Assembly: GCA_020632715.1 (NCBI GenBank) | Contig: JACKFA010000001.1 | Location: 1,054,001 to 1,118,000 of the forward strand | Direction: 5' to 3' | Source: Deltaproteobacteria bacterium | Lineage (GTDB): Bacteria; Myxococcota_A; UBA9042; PHBI01 | Length of the DNA stretch: 64,000 nucleotides | Shown here: positions 1 through 7,623 of the stretch, piece after piece | Numbering within the stretch: position 1 is the first letter of the stretch | Layout of the letters: each line of letters starts with the position of its first letter | The notes under the pieces: generated by a model | What the model was told of the DNA's origin: nothing | What the model saw: the letters and a program-made list of their open reading frames with translations, nothing else | Databases searched by the model: none | Made by a program: the position numbers and the translations under genes

Positions 1-590
1 GAGAACACGGCGAGGCCGTCGCCGAGCGCGAGCGGCACCGGGAACGGGCTCGGCGGCGGCAGGGCGATCACCCACTCGAGCGTCAGCTCGTGGGTCGTGC
101 AGGGCGCGAGCGCCTCGCGGACGACCCAGAGCTCGCCGCTCGTGGGGCTCGGCACGGCGAGCGCGAGCGCGGAAGTCGGGAGCGGTCGGCCGTCGAGGCG
201 GGCCGCCGTGATGAGCTGCCCGAGGGCGAGGACCGGGTAAGCGGCCGGGCCGTCGCCGGTCGTGAAGACGACGCGCCCGGAGCCCGTCGCGCGCCCGGCG
301 TCCGCGTCGAAGGCGAGCGTGGCGTCGACCGCGAGGACATCGACCGGGGCCGCGTCGGCGCCGTCAGGGAGCGCGAAGGGCGGCGGCGCGTGGGCGAGGT
401 CGCCGCAGGTCGCGGGGTAGTCCGGCGCGGCCCGGGCAGGATCCGCGCGGGTCTCGACGCTCGCGGCGGCGACGTCCGGCTCGGCGTCGCAGGCGGGGAG
501 GCCCGCGACGGCGCCCGAGAGCGCGAGCGCGAGCGCGGCGACGCCGAGCGCGCGCCGAGCCGCCCTGCCCTCTGTGACGCGGCGCGTCAT
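1..590 (-). CDS. Lipoprotein, C-terminus beyond window edge
   Basis: The minus-strand frame is open from the ATG at 590 to the left edge, giving about 196 residues of an incomplete protein. The N-terminus is an Arg-rich start, an Ala/Leu-rich hydrophobic stretch and a lipobox ending GLPAC, so a lipid-anchored exported protein is likely. The part after residue 70 has a beta-strand pattern (VDVLAVDATLAFDADAG..GSGRVVF) that resembles the N-terminal domain of M1-type aminopeptidases or a similar beta-sandwich, but no catalytic region is inside the window. The overlapping plus-strand frame at 90-680 is Arg-rich and looks like a shadow. It is divergent from the peroxiredoxin gene at 690. Confidence 0.6.
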   Translation of the reverse strand, partial: MTRRVTEGRAARRALGVAALALALSGAVAGLPACDAEPDVAAASVETRADPARAAPDYPATCGDLAHAPPPFALPDGADAAPVDVLAVDATLAFDADAGRATGSGRVVFTTGDGPAAYPVLALGQLITAARLDGRPLPTSALALAVPSPTSGELWVVREALAPCTTHELTLEWVIALPPPSPFPVPLALGDGLAVF

Positions 591-677
591 GGCGCTACTG
601 CCTGGATCATCGCCCTCGACCGTACCACCCTCCAAGGTCGCTGGCGCGTTTGGCGCGCCTCCCGGTCCGGGCTGGTG

Positions 678-689
678 TAGAGTCCGCCC
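678..689 (+). promoter_or_regulatory. -10-like box placed for a leaderless start
   Basis: TAGAGT at 678-683 is followed by six bases and then the ATG at 690. No Shine-Dalgarno sequence precedes the ATG. A -10 hexamer ending at -7 would put the transcription start on the A of the ATG. No convincing -35 was found at 16-18 bp. Confidence 0.4.
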
Positions 690-1358
690 ATGCGACTCCG
701 CCACCTCATCGTCGTCTCCCTCTTCTCCGCCGGCGGCCTCGCCGCGTGCGGGAAGAGCGCCCCCGCCCCCACCGAGCCGGCCCCCGCGCCCGCGAAGGCC
801 GAGCCCGCGCCTGCCGAGCCCGCAGCCGCCGAGCCCGCAGCCGCAGAGCCCGCGGCCGCCGAGCCCGCAGCCGCCGAGCCCGCAGCCGCCGAGGCCCCGA
901 AGGAGCTCGTCGCCGGCGACGCCGCGCCCGACGTCGTCTTCCACCTGCAGGACGGCGCCGAGAAGAAGCTCGCGGACTTCGCCGGGAAGCCCGTCCTCGT
1001 CTACTTCTACCCGAAGGACGACACCCCCGGCTGCACCGTCGAGGCGCAGGGCCTCCGCGACCGCTGGACCGACCTCGAGGCCGCCGGCGTCGCGGTCGTC
1101 GGCGTGTCGCTCCAGGACGCGGACTCCCACAAGGCCTTCATCGACAAGCACGACCTCCCCTTCCCGCTCGCCGTCGACGACGGCACGCTCGCGAAGGCGT
1201 TCGGCGTGCCCGTCCGCGGCGAGTACGCGGCGCGCCAGTCGTTCCTCGTCGGCCCCGACGGGAAGCTCGTGAAGGTCTGGCGCCAGGTCGACCCCGGCGC
1301 CCACGCCGCCGAGGTGCTCGCGGCCGCCCCGAAGGCTCCCCCGGCGGACGCCCCCTGA
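690..1358 (+). CDS. PrxQ/Bcp-type peroxiredoxin lipoprotein
   Basis: Thioredoxin-fold peroxiredoxin that reduces peroxides with a reactive Cys, here predicted to sit in the cell envelope. Residues 1-20 form a lipoprotein signal ending LAAC. Residues 21-70 are an Ala/Pro/Glu linker of five-residue repeats, and residues 72-215 are the AhpC/TSA domain. The peroxidatic Cys is C115 in the DDTPGCTVEA motif. The usual PrxQ resolving Cys, five residues later, is Gln, so this looks like a 1-Cys enzyme. At 222 aa it is longer than cytoplasmic Bcp (about 155 aa) only because of signal and linker. It is convergent with the methyltransferase gene, with a 7-base gap. Confidence 0.88.
   Translation: MRLRHLIVVSLFSAGGLAACGKSAPAPTEPAPAPAKAEPAPAEPAAAEPAAAEPAAAEPAAAEPAAAEAPKELVAGDAAPDVVFHLQDGAEKKLADFAGKPVLVYFYPKDDTPGCTVEAQGLRDRWTDLEAAGVAVVGVSLQDADSHKAFIDKHDLPFPLAVDDGTLAKAFGVPVRGEYAARQSFLVGPDGKLVKVWRQVDPGAHAAEVLAAAPKAPPADAP
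813..887 (+). repeat. Five tandem 15-bp units coding AEPAA-type linker
   Basis: Five head-to-tail copies of a 15-bp unit (GCCGAGCCCGCAGCC with two changes in copy three) encode the Ala/Glu/Pro linker between lipid anchor and enzyme domain of the peroxiredoxin. Such an array can change length without breaking the frame. Confidence 0.9.
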
Positions 1359-1365
1359 GCCGCTG

Positions 1366-2742
1366 TCAGCCCTTCGGCACGCGGAGCGCGGTCGCGAAGA
1401 AACCGTCCATCCCGTGCCGATCCGGGCGCGTCGCGATCGCGAAGCCATCGGCGGTGACGATCTCCTCGGCCTTCTTCCGGCCGAGGATCTCGGCCACCGC
1501 GATGCGCTCGAGCGGCACGGGCGCCTCGGCGAGGATCCGCGCCACGACCTCCTCGTTCTCCTCGGGGAGGATCGTGCACGTCGCGTAGACGAGCCGTCCG
1601 CCGGGCTTCACGAGCGGCAACATCCTGAGCGCGATCGCCGCCTGCGTCTCCGGCAGCGCCGCCGCGAACGCCGGGTCGAGCCGCCACCGCGCCTCCGGGT
1701 TCCGCCTGAGCGCCCCGATCCCGCTGCACGGCGCGTCGACCAGCACCCGGTCGACCTTCCCCGCGAGCCGCGCCACCTCCGCCGGGAGCGGCCCGTCCTC
1801 GCCGATCTCGAGCGCCTGGTGGTTGCTGAGCCCCGCCCGCCGCGCGCGCTTCCGCAGCTCGACCAGCTTCCGCCCCGACACGTCGAGCGACACGACGCGC
1901 CCCTTGTTCCCCATGAGCGCCCCGAGCGCGAGCGTCTTCCCGCCGGCCCCCGCGCACGCGTCCACCACGAGCCCGCGCGGCGGCGGCGCCGTGAGCTCCG
2001 CGACGAGCTGGCTCGCCTCGTCCTGCACCTCGAAGAGCCCGTCCCGGAAGCTCCGGAGCCCGAACATGTTGAGCCGCGGCTCGCTCGTGAGCCCGTCGGA
2101 CGCCCACCGCGTCGGCTCCGTCGGCACCCCCTCGGCGAGGAGCCGCTCCCGGAGCGCGTCGCGCCCGGTCTTCAGCCGGTTCGCCCGCAGCGTCAGCGGC
2201 GCCCGCTCGTTCAGCGCCGCCGCCACCGCCTCCGCGTCGTCGCCGAAGGTCGCGAGGAAGCGCGCCGCGAGCCAGTCCGGGAGCCCCTGCGCGACGCCGA
2301 GCGCGGCCTCGCCGCTCTCCGCGCCCTCGTCCGGCGCGAGGACGGCCTCCCAGCCCACGTCCGCGCCCCCCCTCGCCCGCGCGGCCGCGACCTCCGTCGC
2401 CCCCGTCAGGAGCTCGTAGGCGAGCAGCTCGTGCAGCGCCCGCGCGGGCGTCGGCTCCCCGGTCGGGAGCGCCGGCGGGGACGGCGCCCCCGCGCGCTCG
2501 AGCGCCCGGTCGATGGCGCGCACGCGGCGCACCATGCCGTACATCGCCTCGGCCACGTCGCGGCGGTCGCGTGAGTGGAGGAAGCGCGCCTCGCGGAACG
2601 CCTGCGCGAGCCGCGTCGTGACGAAGCCCCAGTCGGCCCGGGTCTGCGCCCACAGGTCGAGGAGGAGGCGCGTCACGCGCGGGTCGCGCTCGGACAGAGG
2701 GCGCGCCGCCTGCGGCGCCCGCGGGTTCTCGTGGCTCGTCAT
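1366..2742 (-). CDS. rsmB: RsmB/Sun-type rRNA (cytosine-5) methyltransferase
   Basis: SAM-dependent m5C methyltransferase of the NOL1/NOP2/Sun family, expected to modify 16S rRNA in the cytoplasm. The N-terminal 150 residues are an NusB-like helical domain. The catalytic part has the FEVQDEASQLV motif, the SAM loop DACAGAGGKT, DAPCSG with C339 and YATCT with C389, the two Cys used by this family. Its 458 aa are close to the usual 430-470. The ATG at 2742 was chosen because it starts four bases after the stop of the upstream kinase-like gene. A further upstream in-frame ATG (2778) would overlap that gene by 32 bases. The tight spacing suggests co-transcription. Confidence 0.88.
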   Translation of the reverse strand: MTSHENPRAPQAARPLSERDPRVTRLLLDLWAQTRADWGFVTTRLAQAFREARFLHSRDRRDVAEAMYGMVRRVRAIDRALERAGAPSPPALPTGEPTPARALHELLAYELLTGATEVAAARARGGADVGWEAVLAPDEGAESGEAALGVAQGLPDWLAARFLATFGDDAEAVAAALNERAPLTLRANRLKTGRDALRERLLAEGVPTEPTRWASDGLTSEPRLNMFGLRSFRDGLFEVQDEASQLVAELTAPPPRGLVVDACAGAGGKTLALGALMGNKGRVVSLDVSGRKLVELRKRARRAGLSNHQALEIGEDGPLPAEVARLAGKVDRVLVDAPCSGIGALRRNPEARWRLDPAFAAALPETQAAIALRMLPLVKPGGRLVYATCTILPEENEEVVARILAEAPVPLERIAVAEILGRKKAEEIVTADGFAIATRPDRHGMDGFFATALRVPKG

Positions 2743-2746
2743 CCGC

Positions 2747-5395
2747 TCACTTCTCGTCGATCGCGAGCCGCACTTCACGCAGGAAATGCCCGCTCGAGAA
2801 CGGCTTCGGCAGGAAGCGCCGCCCCGAGTGCTGCACGAAGTCCGAGTCCACCGCCGACATGCTGTAGCCGCTCACGAAGAGGAACGGCAGGCTCGGCGCC
2901 ATCTCGCGCATCCGATCCCACGCCTCGCGCCCGCCCATCCGCGGCATGACGAGGTCCATCACGACGAGCGCGATCTCGCCCATGCCGTCCTCGAGCACGC
3001 GGATCCCCTCGGCCCCGTCGCGCGCCGTGAGCACCGTGTAGCCCGCGCCCCGCAGGATCCGCTGCGCCATGTTGCGGACGAGCTCGTCGTCATCCACGAG
3101 CAGCACCGTCTCCGTCCCGCCGTTCTCCCCGCTCTGCGGCCGCCGGAGCCGCGCCGGGGGCCGCTCCACGACCGGCAGGTAGATCGAGAAGACCGCGCCC
3201 CCGCCGGGCCGGTTCGCGCCGACGATGAAGCCCTCGTGCTGATCGACGATGCCGTGCACCATCGCGAGATCGAGCCCCGTCCGCGGGCCGCCGTCCTCCG
3301 CCGCGTAGAACGGGTCGAAGAGGTGGTCCACCAGCTCCTCCGGGACCCCGTCGCCGTCGTCCTCGATTCGCAGTCGCACATAGCGTGAGTTCCGCATCTG
3401 GCGCGGCAGCGCCGAGAACTCATCTCGCGGTCGCACATTGGCCGTGGAGATGCGCACCTCCCCGCCCCGCGGCATCGTGTCGCGCGCGCGGCTCACGAGC
3501 ACGACGAGGATCTCCTCGACCTGCGCCGGGTCCGCGAGGACGGTGCCGAGGTGATCGTTCGACTCGAACGAGAGCTCGATCTCGGAGCCGAGCCGCCGCC
3601 CGAGCCCGTCGATCACGTCGCCGATGACGTCGTTCAGCGACACGTACTCGGGCTGGATCCCGCGCCGCCGCCCGAAGGCGAGCAGCTGCCGCGTGAGCTG
3701 CGACGCCGTCTCCGCCGCGCGCCGCGCCTCGACCAGGTCGGCCCGCACCGGCCCCGCGTCCATCTCCGCGAGCGCGTAGTCGATGTTCGCGAACACGGAC
3801 ACGAGGAGCCGGTTGAAGTCCTCCGCGACCCCGCCCGCGAGGTGCGCGATGGCGTCGAGCTTGTCGGAGTGGCTGAGCCGGTCGTGCTCGGCGATGTGGC
3901 TCGTGAGCTCCGTCAGGACGCCGATCCAGCGCGCCGGCTCGCCGTCGTCGTCCCGCGCGAGCACCGCCCGCTCGAGGAAGGTGCGCGGCGGGCCGTCGTC
4001 GAGGTGCACCCGGTACGGCACGGAGATCGGCGCCCCGCGGCGCGGCTCGCGCGCGATCGCGGCGCGCAGCACGGGCAGATCGGCCTCGTCGACGCGCTCG
4101 TCCCACTCCGCCCGCGTCGCGGGGAGGAGCTCGTCGCTCGCGCCCCCGCCGAGGCGCATGAGCTCGTCCGAGGCGATCTCCCAGAGGAACACGGCGTCAT
4201 CGCGCCCGGAGAGCGCGTCGTCGAGGGGCGACGCGCCGCCCCCGGTCGCGGGCGCGAGCACCGCGGCGATCTGCGTCGGCACGCCGTCGGGCCGCCGCTT
4301 CATGACCGCCTCGCGGAACACGACGCTCACGTAGGCGCTCGCGCCCGGCGGCTTCACGCGGAGGACCACCGAGCGCACGGCGCCCTCGGCGGCCCCGCGC
4401 CAGCCGGCGACCTGCGCCTCGAGCGCGAAGCGGTCCTCGCCGTGGACGGCGGCGCGGAGCGCGCGGAGGTAGTCGTCCGCGGGGCCGACCGGCAGGATCA
4501 CCACGTCCTCGGACACGACGCGGTGGGCGTAGATGACGCGCCCGTCGTCGAGGCGATAGCCCACGACCTGCACGGGGAGCGCGGGGCCGCCGGCCTCGAC
4601 GACCTCGATGACCGGGGCCGCCGCGGCCCCGGTGGGCTCCGCGACCCCCGACGACGCCCCGGCGGGCGCCTCGCGCAGGGTCACGAGCACCTCGTCGTCG
4701 GCGACGAGCGCGAACGACGCGAGGTAGGCGCGATCCCGCGCGCCGGGCGGCGGATCGGTCGGGACGTCGAGCTCGACCGCGCCGGTCGCGGCGGCGGCGA
4801 GCGCGTGTCGCCAGCGCTCCACCGTCTCGGGCCCGAAGACGCGCTCGAGCGGGCGCCCGAGGATCGACGCGGCCGGCAGCGGGAGCACGTCCGGATCGCG
4901 CGCGTGGAAGTCGCGGAAGACGCCGTCGGCCGTGAGCCAGAAGACGGCCTCGGGGATGGTCTGGAGGATCGCCTGGAGGGTGCGCGTGACGCTGCCGCCG
5001 TCGCTCCGGCGCGCGACGCGCTCGACGGGACCGGCGCGGTCGCCGAAGAAGCGCGACTCGACGAGCGAGAGGCGCGTCGCCACGACGGCGGCCTCCTTCG
5101 GCCACTCGACGAAGTCGTCCGCGCCGGCGGCGAGCACGTGCGGCAGCTCGCTCCCGTCCTCGCGCTGGAGCGCCACGACGATCGGGTAGCTCGGGCCGAA
5201 GTGCTGCCGCAGCTTCGACGCGAAGAGGCGCACCCCGATCGGCGAGCGGTGGAAGAGGAGGAACCCCACGGGCTCGGGCAGCTCGGGGAGCTCGGTCACG
5301 CTGCCGGCGGTGAGCACCACCTCGTGCGCGGTCGACAGCGCCTCGGCGAGCCGTTCGCCGACAGCGCGATCGTCACTGAGGATGACGAGCTTCAT
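2747..5395 (-). CDS. Histidine-kinase-like hybrid lacking phosphoacceptor His
   Basis: This 882-aa signalling protein has, in order: a receiver-like domain (1-115) without the phosphorylated Asp; PAS-like segments (about 135-500); an H-box and ATPase region (about 505-755); and a complete receiver (about 765-882) with DDD, D814, the SGYS switch and LPKPF. The H-box reads LAGGVAEDFNRLL where active relatives read LAGG.AHDFNNLL, so the phosphorylated His is Glu (E525). The N-box (VLVSRARDTM for NLAVNARDAM) and ATP-lid motif (RTGLDL for GTGLGL) are also changed. It is therefore probably a pseudokinase whose C-terminal receiver is phosphorylated by another kinase. No transmembrane segment is evident. 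Confidence 0.82.
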   Translation of the reverse strand: MKLVILSDDRAVGERLAEALSTAHEVVLTAGSVTELPELPEPVGFLLFHRSPIGVRLFASKLRQHFGPSYPIVVALQREDGSELPHVLAAGADDFVEWPKEAAVVATRLSLVESRFFGDRAGPVERVARRSDGGSVTRTLQAILQTIPEAVFWLTADGVFRDFHARDPDVLPLPAASILGRPLERVFGPETVERWRHALAAAATGAVELDVPTDPPPGARDRAYLASFALVADDEVLVTLREAPAGASSGVAEPTGAAAAPVIEVVEAGGPALPVQVVGYRLDDGRVIYAHRVVSEDVVILPVGPADDYLRALRAAVHGEDRFALEAQVAGWRGAAEGAVRSVVLRVKPPGASAYVSVVFREAVMKRRPDGVPTQIAAVLAPATGGGASPLDDALSGRDDAVFLWEIASDELMRLGGGASDELLPATRAEWDERVDEADLPVLRAAIAREPRRGAPISVPYRVHLDDGPPRTFLERAVLARDDDGEPARWIGVLTELTSHIAEHDRLSHSDKLDAIAHLAGGVAEDFNRLLVSVFANIDYALAEMDAGPVRADLVEARRAAETASQLTRQLLAFGRRRGIQPEYVSLNDVIGDVIDGLGRRLGSEIELSFESNDHLGTVLADPAQVEEILVVLVSRARDTMPRGGEVRISTANVRPRDEFSALPRQMRNSRYVRLRIEDDGDGVPEELVDHLFDPFYAAEDGGPRTGLDLAMVHGIVDQHEGFIVGANRPGGGAVFSIYLPVVERPPARLRRPQSGENGGTETVLLVDDDELVRNMAQRILRGAGYTVLTARDGAEGIRVLEDGMGEIALVVMDLVMPRMGGREAWDRMREMAPSLPFLFVSGYSMSAVDSDFVQHSGRRFLPKPFSSGHFLREVRLAIDEK

Positions 5396-5509
5396 CGCAG
5401 GTTGGGGAGCCTCGTCGGGCAGTGGGCTCGTCTCGGACGTTCATCCAGAAGTAGCACATATCCCGTCCAGGGGCGAGGCCACCCGGGTCACCGCGGTCGG
5501 CACGTCGCC

Positions 5510-5545
5510 TTGGAACGCCGCGCCGACCGCGGTAAAACCCTCGCC
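5510..5545 (+). promoter_or_regulatory. Promoter of pyruvate kinase, leaderless layout
   Basis: TTGGAA at 5510-5515, a 17-bp spacer and TAAAAC at 5533-5538 form a sigma70-type promoter. The ATG at 5546 follows after seven bases, so transcription would begin at or next to the start codon. No Shine-Dalgarno is present. Confidence 0.55.
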
Positions 5546-6949
5546 ATGAGACGCGCCAAGATCGTCTGTACCCTCGGTCCCGCGAGCGCCACGCAGGAGG
5601 CGATCGACGCCCTCGTGGCGGCTGGCATGGACTGCGCTCGGCTCAACTTCTCGCACGGCACGCACGAGTCGCACGCGAAGAACGCGGCGATGGTGCGCCG
5701 CGCCGCGGCGCGCGCCGGGAGACCGCTCGCGATCCTCGCGGACCTGTGCGGCCCGAAGATGCGGGTCGGCAAGTTCCCGGGCGGCCCGATCGAGCTCGTC
5801 GAGGGCGCGCGCTTCACGCTCTCGACCGATCCGGACACCCCGGGCGACGGCGAGCGCGTGGGGGTCACCTACGAGCCGCTCGCGCGCGACGTGAAGGCGG
5901 GCGACGACGTCCTCCTCGACGACGGCCTCCTCAGGCTCCGCGTCGTCTCGACGGACGGGAAGGACGTCGTCACCGAGGTGATCGTCGGCGGCACCCTCTC
6001 GGACTCGAAGGGGCTCAACGTCCCCGGGGCCGAGCTCTCGACGCCTGCGCTGACCGACAAGGACAAGGAGGATCTCGCCTTCGCGGTCGGCACGCTCCAG
6101 GTCGAGTACGTCGCGCTCTCCTTCGTCCGCTCCGCGGGCGACGTCCTCGAGGCGCAGGCGCTCGCGAAGGGGACGCCCGTCATCGCGAAGCTCGAGAAGC
6201 CCGAGGCCATCGCGAACCTCGGCGCCATCCTCGACGCCGCCGACGGCGCGATGGTCGCGCGCGGGGATCTGGGCGTGGAGATGGGCGCCGAGAAGGTGCC
6301 GCTGCTCCAGAAGCGCATCATCCGCGAGGTCAACGCGCGCTCGAAGCTCGTCATCACGGCGACGCAGATGCTCGACTCGATGATCAGGAACCCGACGCCC
6401 ACGCGCGCGGAGGCCGCGGACGTGGCGAACGCCGTGCTCGACGGGAGCGACGCGCTCATGCTCTCGGGGGAGACGGCCGCGGGGCGCCACCCGCAGCTCG
6501 CCGTCGGCATGATGGACCGCATCATCCGCGAGGTGGAGGGGGAGTGGCTCGCGAACATCGCGTCGCACATCGACCCGCCGGCGCCGCGCGAGTGGGGGTT
6601 CGCGGACGCGGCGGCGAAGGCGGCGGCGGTGATGTCGTTCGCGCTGCCGCTGAAGGCGCTGGTCGTGTTCACGCGCGACGGCCGCACGGTGAACCTGCTC
6701 TCGGAACACCGGCCGCGGGCGCCGATCGTGGCGCTCACGCAGAACGGGACGGTGGCGAACCGGCTCGCGCTCGAGTGGGGGGTGATCCCGCGGATCGAGG
6801 TGCCCCCGGAGATCATGTCGGACACGGTGCGGATCGCGACCGGGCTCCTCCTCCGCGAGGGGATCTGCAAGGTCGGCGACGACTTCGCCCTCGTGATGGG
6901 CTGGCCGCCGACGTCCGCGACGAACACGCTCAAGCTGCATCGCATATGA
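5546..6949 (+). CDS. pyk: Pyruvate kinase
   Basis: Catalyses phosphoenolpyruvate plus ADP to pyruvate plus ATP, the last step of glycolysis, in the cytoplasm. Family motifs are present along all 467 residues: KIVCTLGPAS at the start, ARLNFSHG, the metal/substrate motif MVARGDLGVEMG, the signature region ATQMLDSMIRNPTPTRAEAADVANAVLDG (split across residues 270-300) and SGETAAG. The length is normal. The frame continues open far upstream, antisense to the kinase-like gene, but homology begins at MRRAKIVCTLGP, which fixes the ATG at 5546. The next in-frame ATG of the downstream gene overlaps the stop codon. Confidence 0.96.
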   Translation: MRRAKIVCTLGPASATQEAIDALVAAGMDCARLNFSHGTHESHAKNAAMVRRAAARAGRPLAILADLCGPKMRVGKFPGGPIELVEGARFTLSTDPDTPGDGERVGVTYEPLARDVKAGDDVLLDDGLLRLRVVSTDGKDVVTEVIVGGTLSDSKGLNVPGAELSTPALTDKDKEDLAFAVGTLQVEYVALSFVRSAGDVLEAQALAKGTPVIAKLEKPEAIANLGAILDAADGAMVARGDLGVEMGAEKVPLLQKRIIREVNARSKLVITATQMLDSMIRNPTPTRAEAADVANAVLDGSDALMLSGETAAGRHPQLAVGMMDRIIREVEGEWLANIASHIDPPAPREWGFADAAAKAAAVMSFALPLKALVVFTRDGRTVNLLSEHRPRAPIVALTQNGTVANRLALEWGVIPRIEVPPEIMSDTVRIATGLLLREGICKVGDDFALVMGWPPTSATNTLKLHRI

Positions 6950-6972
6950 GGCCGATGCGGGAGGACACCGGG

Positions 6973-7623
6973 ATGCCGAGGCCGTCGCTCGTGCGCGCCG
7001 TCGTGATGCTGCTCGCGCTCGTGGCGGCGATGGCGCTCGCCGGGGCGCCGAGCCCGGCCCGCGCCGACTGGGACGCGCGCGGCTTCCGCCACAACGGGCT
7101 CCTCATCCGCCTGTCGGTCGGCGCCGGCTTCAACACGGCGACCCTCCACGGGACCGATCCGTCGACGACCCTCTCGGGCGTCGGCGGGATGGCCTCGTTC
7201 GCGTTCGGCGGCATCATCGCGGACAACCTCGCGCTGAACGCGGACCTCTTCGCGATGACGGTGTTCGAGCCGAAGGTCTCGGTCGGTGACGCCGACCTCG
7301 GCGACGCCAAGGACACGACGCTCACGATCGGCGGGCTCGGGGTCGGCGCGACCTACTACATCATGCCGATCAACATGTACTTCGCGGCGTCGGTCGGGGT
7401 CGCTACGGGGACCGTGCGGACGAAGCGCGGGGGCGTCACGATCGAGGGGGAGTCCGACCCGGGCTTCGGTGCGAGCTTCATGATCGGCAAGGAGTGGTGG
7501 GTCGGGCGGCAGTGGGGGCTCGGCGTCGCGGCGCAGGCGATCCTCGCGTCCTTGCCCGACAAGGATGACGAGCGCGTCACGGCCTTCGGGATCGGGATCC
7601 TCTTCAGCGCCACCTACAACTGA
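6973..7623 (+). CDS. Secreted outer-membrane beta-barrel-like protein
   Basis: This 216-aa protein has a signal peptide (Arg-containing start, hydrophobic stretch, ARA cleavage site near residue 31) and then alternating Gly/aromatic strands ending in SATYN, typical of small outer-membrane barrels. No specific family is recognised. The ATG at 6973 was chosen because GGGAGG lies eight bases upstream. Two further in-frame ATGs exist at 6946 and 6955, the first overlapping the pyruvate kinase stop as ATGA. Its position directly behind pyk suggests co-transcription but no functional link is visible. It is convergent with the next gene with no gap. Confidence 0.7.
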   Translation: MPRPSLVRAVVMLLALVAAMALAGAPSPARADWDARGFRHNGLLIRLSVGAGFNTATLHGTDPSTTLSGVGGMASFAFGGIIADNLALNADLFAMTVFEPKVSVGDADLGDAKDTTLTIGGLGVGATYYIMPINMYFAASVGVATGTVRTKRGGVTIEGESDPGFGASFMIGKEWWVGRQWGLGVAAQAILASLPDKDDERVTAFGIGILFSATYN

